Under the pieces are notes generated by a model that saw nothing but the letters and a program-made list of their open reading frames with translations, had not been told where the DNA came from and searched no databases. Of a stretch of DNA of 64,000 bases, positions 63,732 to 64,000 are shown piece after piece. The position numbers were made by a program, and so were the translations under genes. Source of the stretch: Leucobacter komagatae (lineage in GTDB: Bacteria > Actinomycetota > Actinomycetes > Actinomycetales > Microbacteriaceae); contig NZ_JXSQ01000014.1 in the NCBI RefSeq assembly GCF_000834055.1, positions 1 through 64,000 on the forward strand, read 5' to 3'. Numbering within the stretch: position 1 is the stretch's first letter; the number at the start of each line of letters is the position of its first letter.

Positions 63732-64000
63732 ATGACGCCAACCTCGACCCGGCGGCCTTCTGGGAACAACGATACGGGGAGGCTGACCGCGTCTGGTCTG
63801 GGCGCGTGAACGCGGCGCTCGCCGCCGTGGCGGGCGACCTGCAGCCCGGCCGCTCGCTCGATCTGGGGTGCGGCGAAGGCGGCGACGTGCTCTGGCTCGC
63901 TGCGCGCGGCTGGGAGGCGACAGGCATCGACCTCTCACCAACGGCCGTTGGTCGCGCGGAGGCAGAGGCCGAGTCGCGCGGCCTTTCGGCAACCTTCGTC
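63728..64000 (+). CDS. SAM-dependent methyltransferase, cut by window end
   Basis: The first 91 residues are visible: FWEQRYGEADRVWSG, then the SAM motif I LDLGCGEGGDVLWLA and ATGIDLSPTAVGRAE. This is a class I (often tellurite-resistance-like, TehB-type) methyltransferase. It is translationally coupled to the oxidoreductase, so the two may detoxify together. Confidence 0.85.
   Translation, partial: MNDANLDPAAFWEQRYGEADRVWSGRVNAALAAVAGDLQPGRSLDLGCGEGGDVLWLAARGWEATGIDLSPTAVGRAEAEAESRGLSATFV

Overview
The window is GC-rich DNA from an actinobacterium. It is most like Microbacteriaceae and possibly Leucobacter; I inferred this from gene content, not from a search. Pointers are the HspR-type CTTGAGT/ACTCAAG operator before clpB, a 32-residue bS22-like ribosomal protein, the YtxH/holin-3_6/DUF3618 membrane cassette, PHC-style gene packing with ATGA and GTGA overlaps, and many genes whose -10 box lies 6-7 nt before the start codon (leaderless transcripts). 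No rRNA, tRNA, CRISPR array or insertion sequence was seen.

Left end (1-24 kb) is catabolic and rich in D-amino-acid chemistry. A five-gene minus-strand operon (7742 to 1320) encodes an NRAMP-like carrier, PxpA, a fused PxpB-PxpC, a biotin carboxylase-BCCP and a DUF1445 (D-glutamate-cyclase-like) protein, with a divergent GntR/FCD regulator. After two esterases comes a second locus (10.5-23 kb). On the minus strand are an N-acyl-D-amino-acid deacylase, an IclR regulator, a D-serine-dehydratase-like PLP enzyme, a frameshifted KDG-type sugar kinase and RidA. On the plus strand are a complete peptide-type ABC importer, a serine D-aminopeptidase-like hydrolase and KDPG aldolase. The enzymes chain naturally as deacylation, deamination to a 2-keto-3-deoxy acid, phosphorylation and aldol cleavage. 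N-acyl-D-glucosaminate or related amino-sugar acids are my best guess for the substrate. Both divergent promoters carry a -35 TTGCAA inside matching palindromes.

From 24.1 to 26.9 kb lies a decayed accessory patch: a polymorphic-toxin remnant with a nuclease-like C-terminus, its probable immunity protein, two or more frameshifted small genes and a broken FHA-domain gene.

The middle (27-54 kb) is mostly core genome: glyS, a CPBP protease, a porphyrinogen-oxidase-like flavoprotein, the membrane cassette, hemD, a nitroreductase, the lysG/lysE pair, threonine aldolase, a siderophore-interacting reductase, an AAA ATPase, a ClpB without its N-domain, a glycerophosphodiesterase, an aldo-keto reductase, upp and tadA, an iron/polyamine/phosphonate-class ABC importer, a CDF metal transporter, proC, the TrkA/TrkH potassium system, an ArsR regulator and bS22.

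The right end (54-64 kb) holds an unknown gene divergent from a TetR regulator with a perfect 13-bp-arm operator, a glutaredoxin-like protein, a Dabb protein, a CdaR regulator with glycerate kinase and a GntP permease (a glycerate or sugar-acid module), a sarcosine/N-methyltryptophan oxidase, a lipoprotein, an XRE-cupin regulator divergent from a thioredoxin-reductase-like flavoprotein, and a methyltransferase cut by the window edge.
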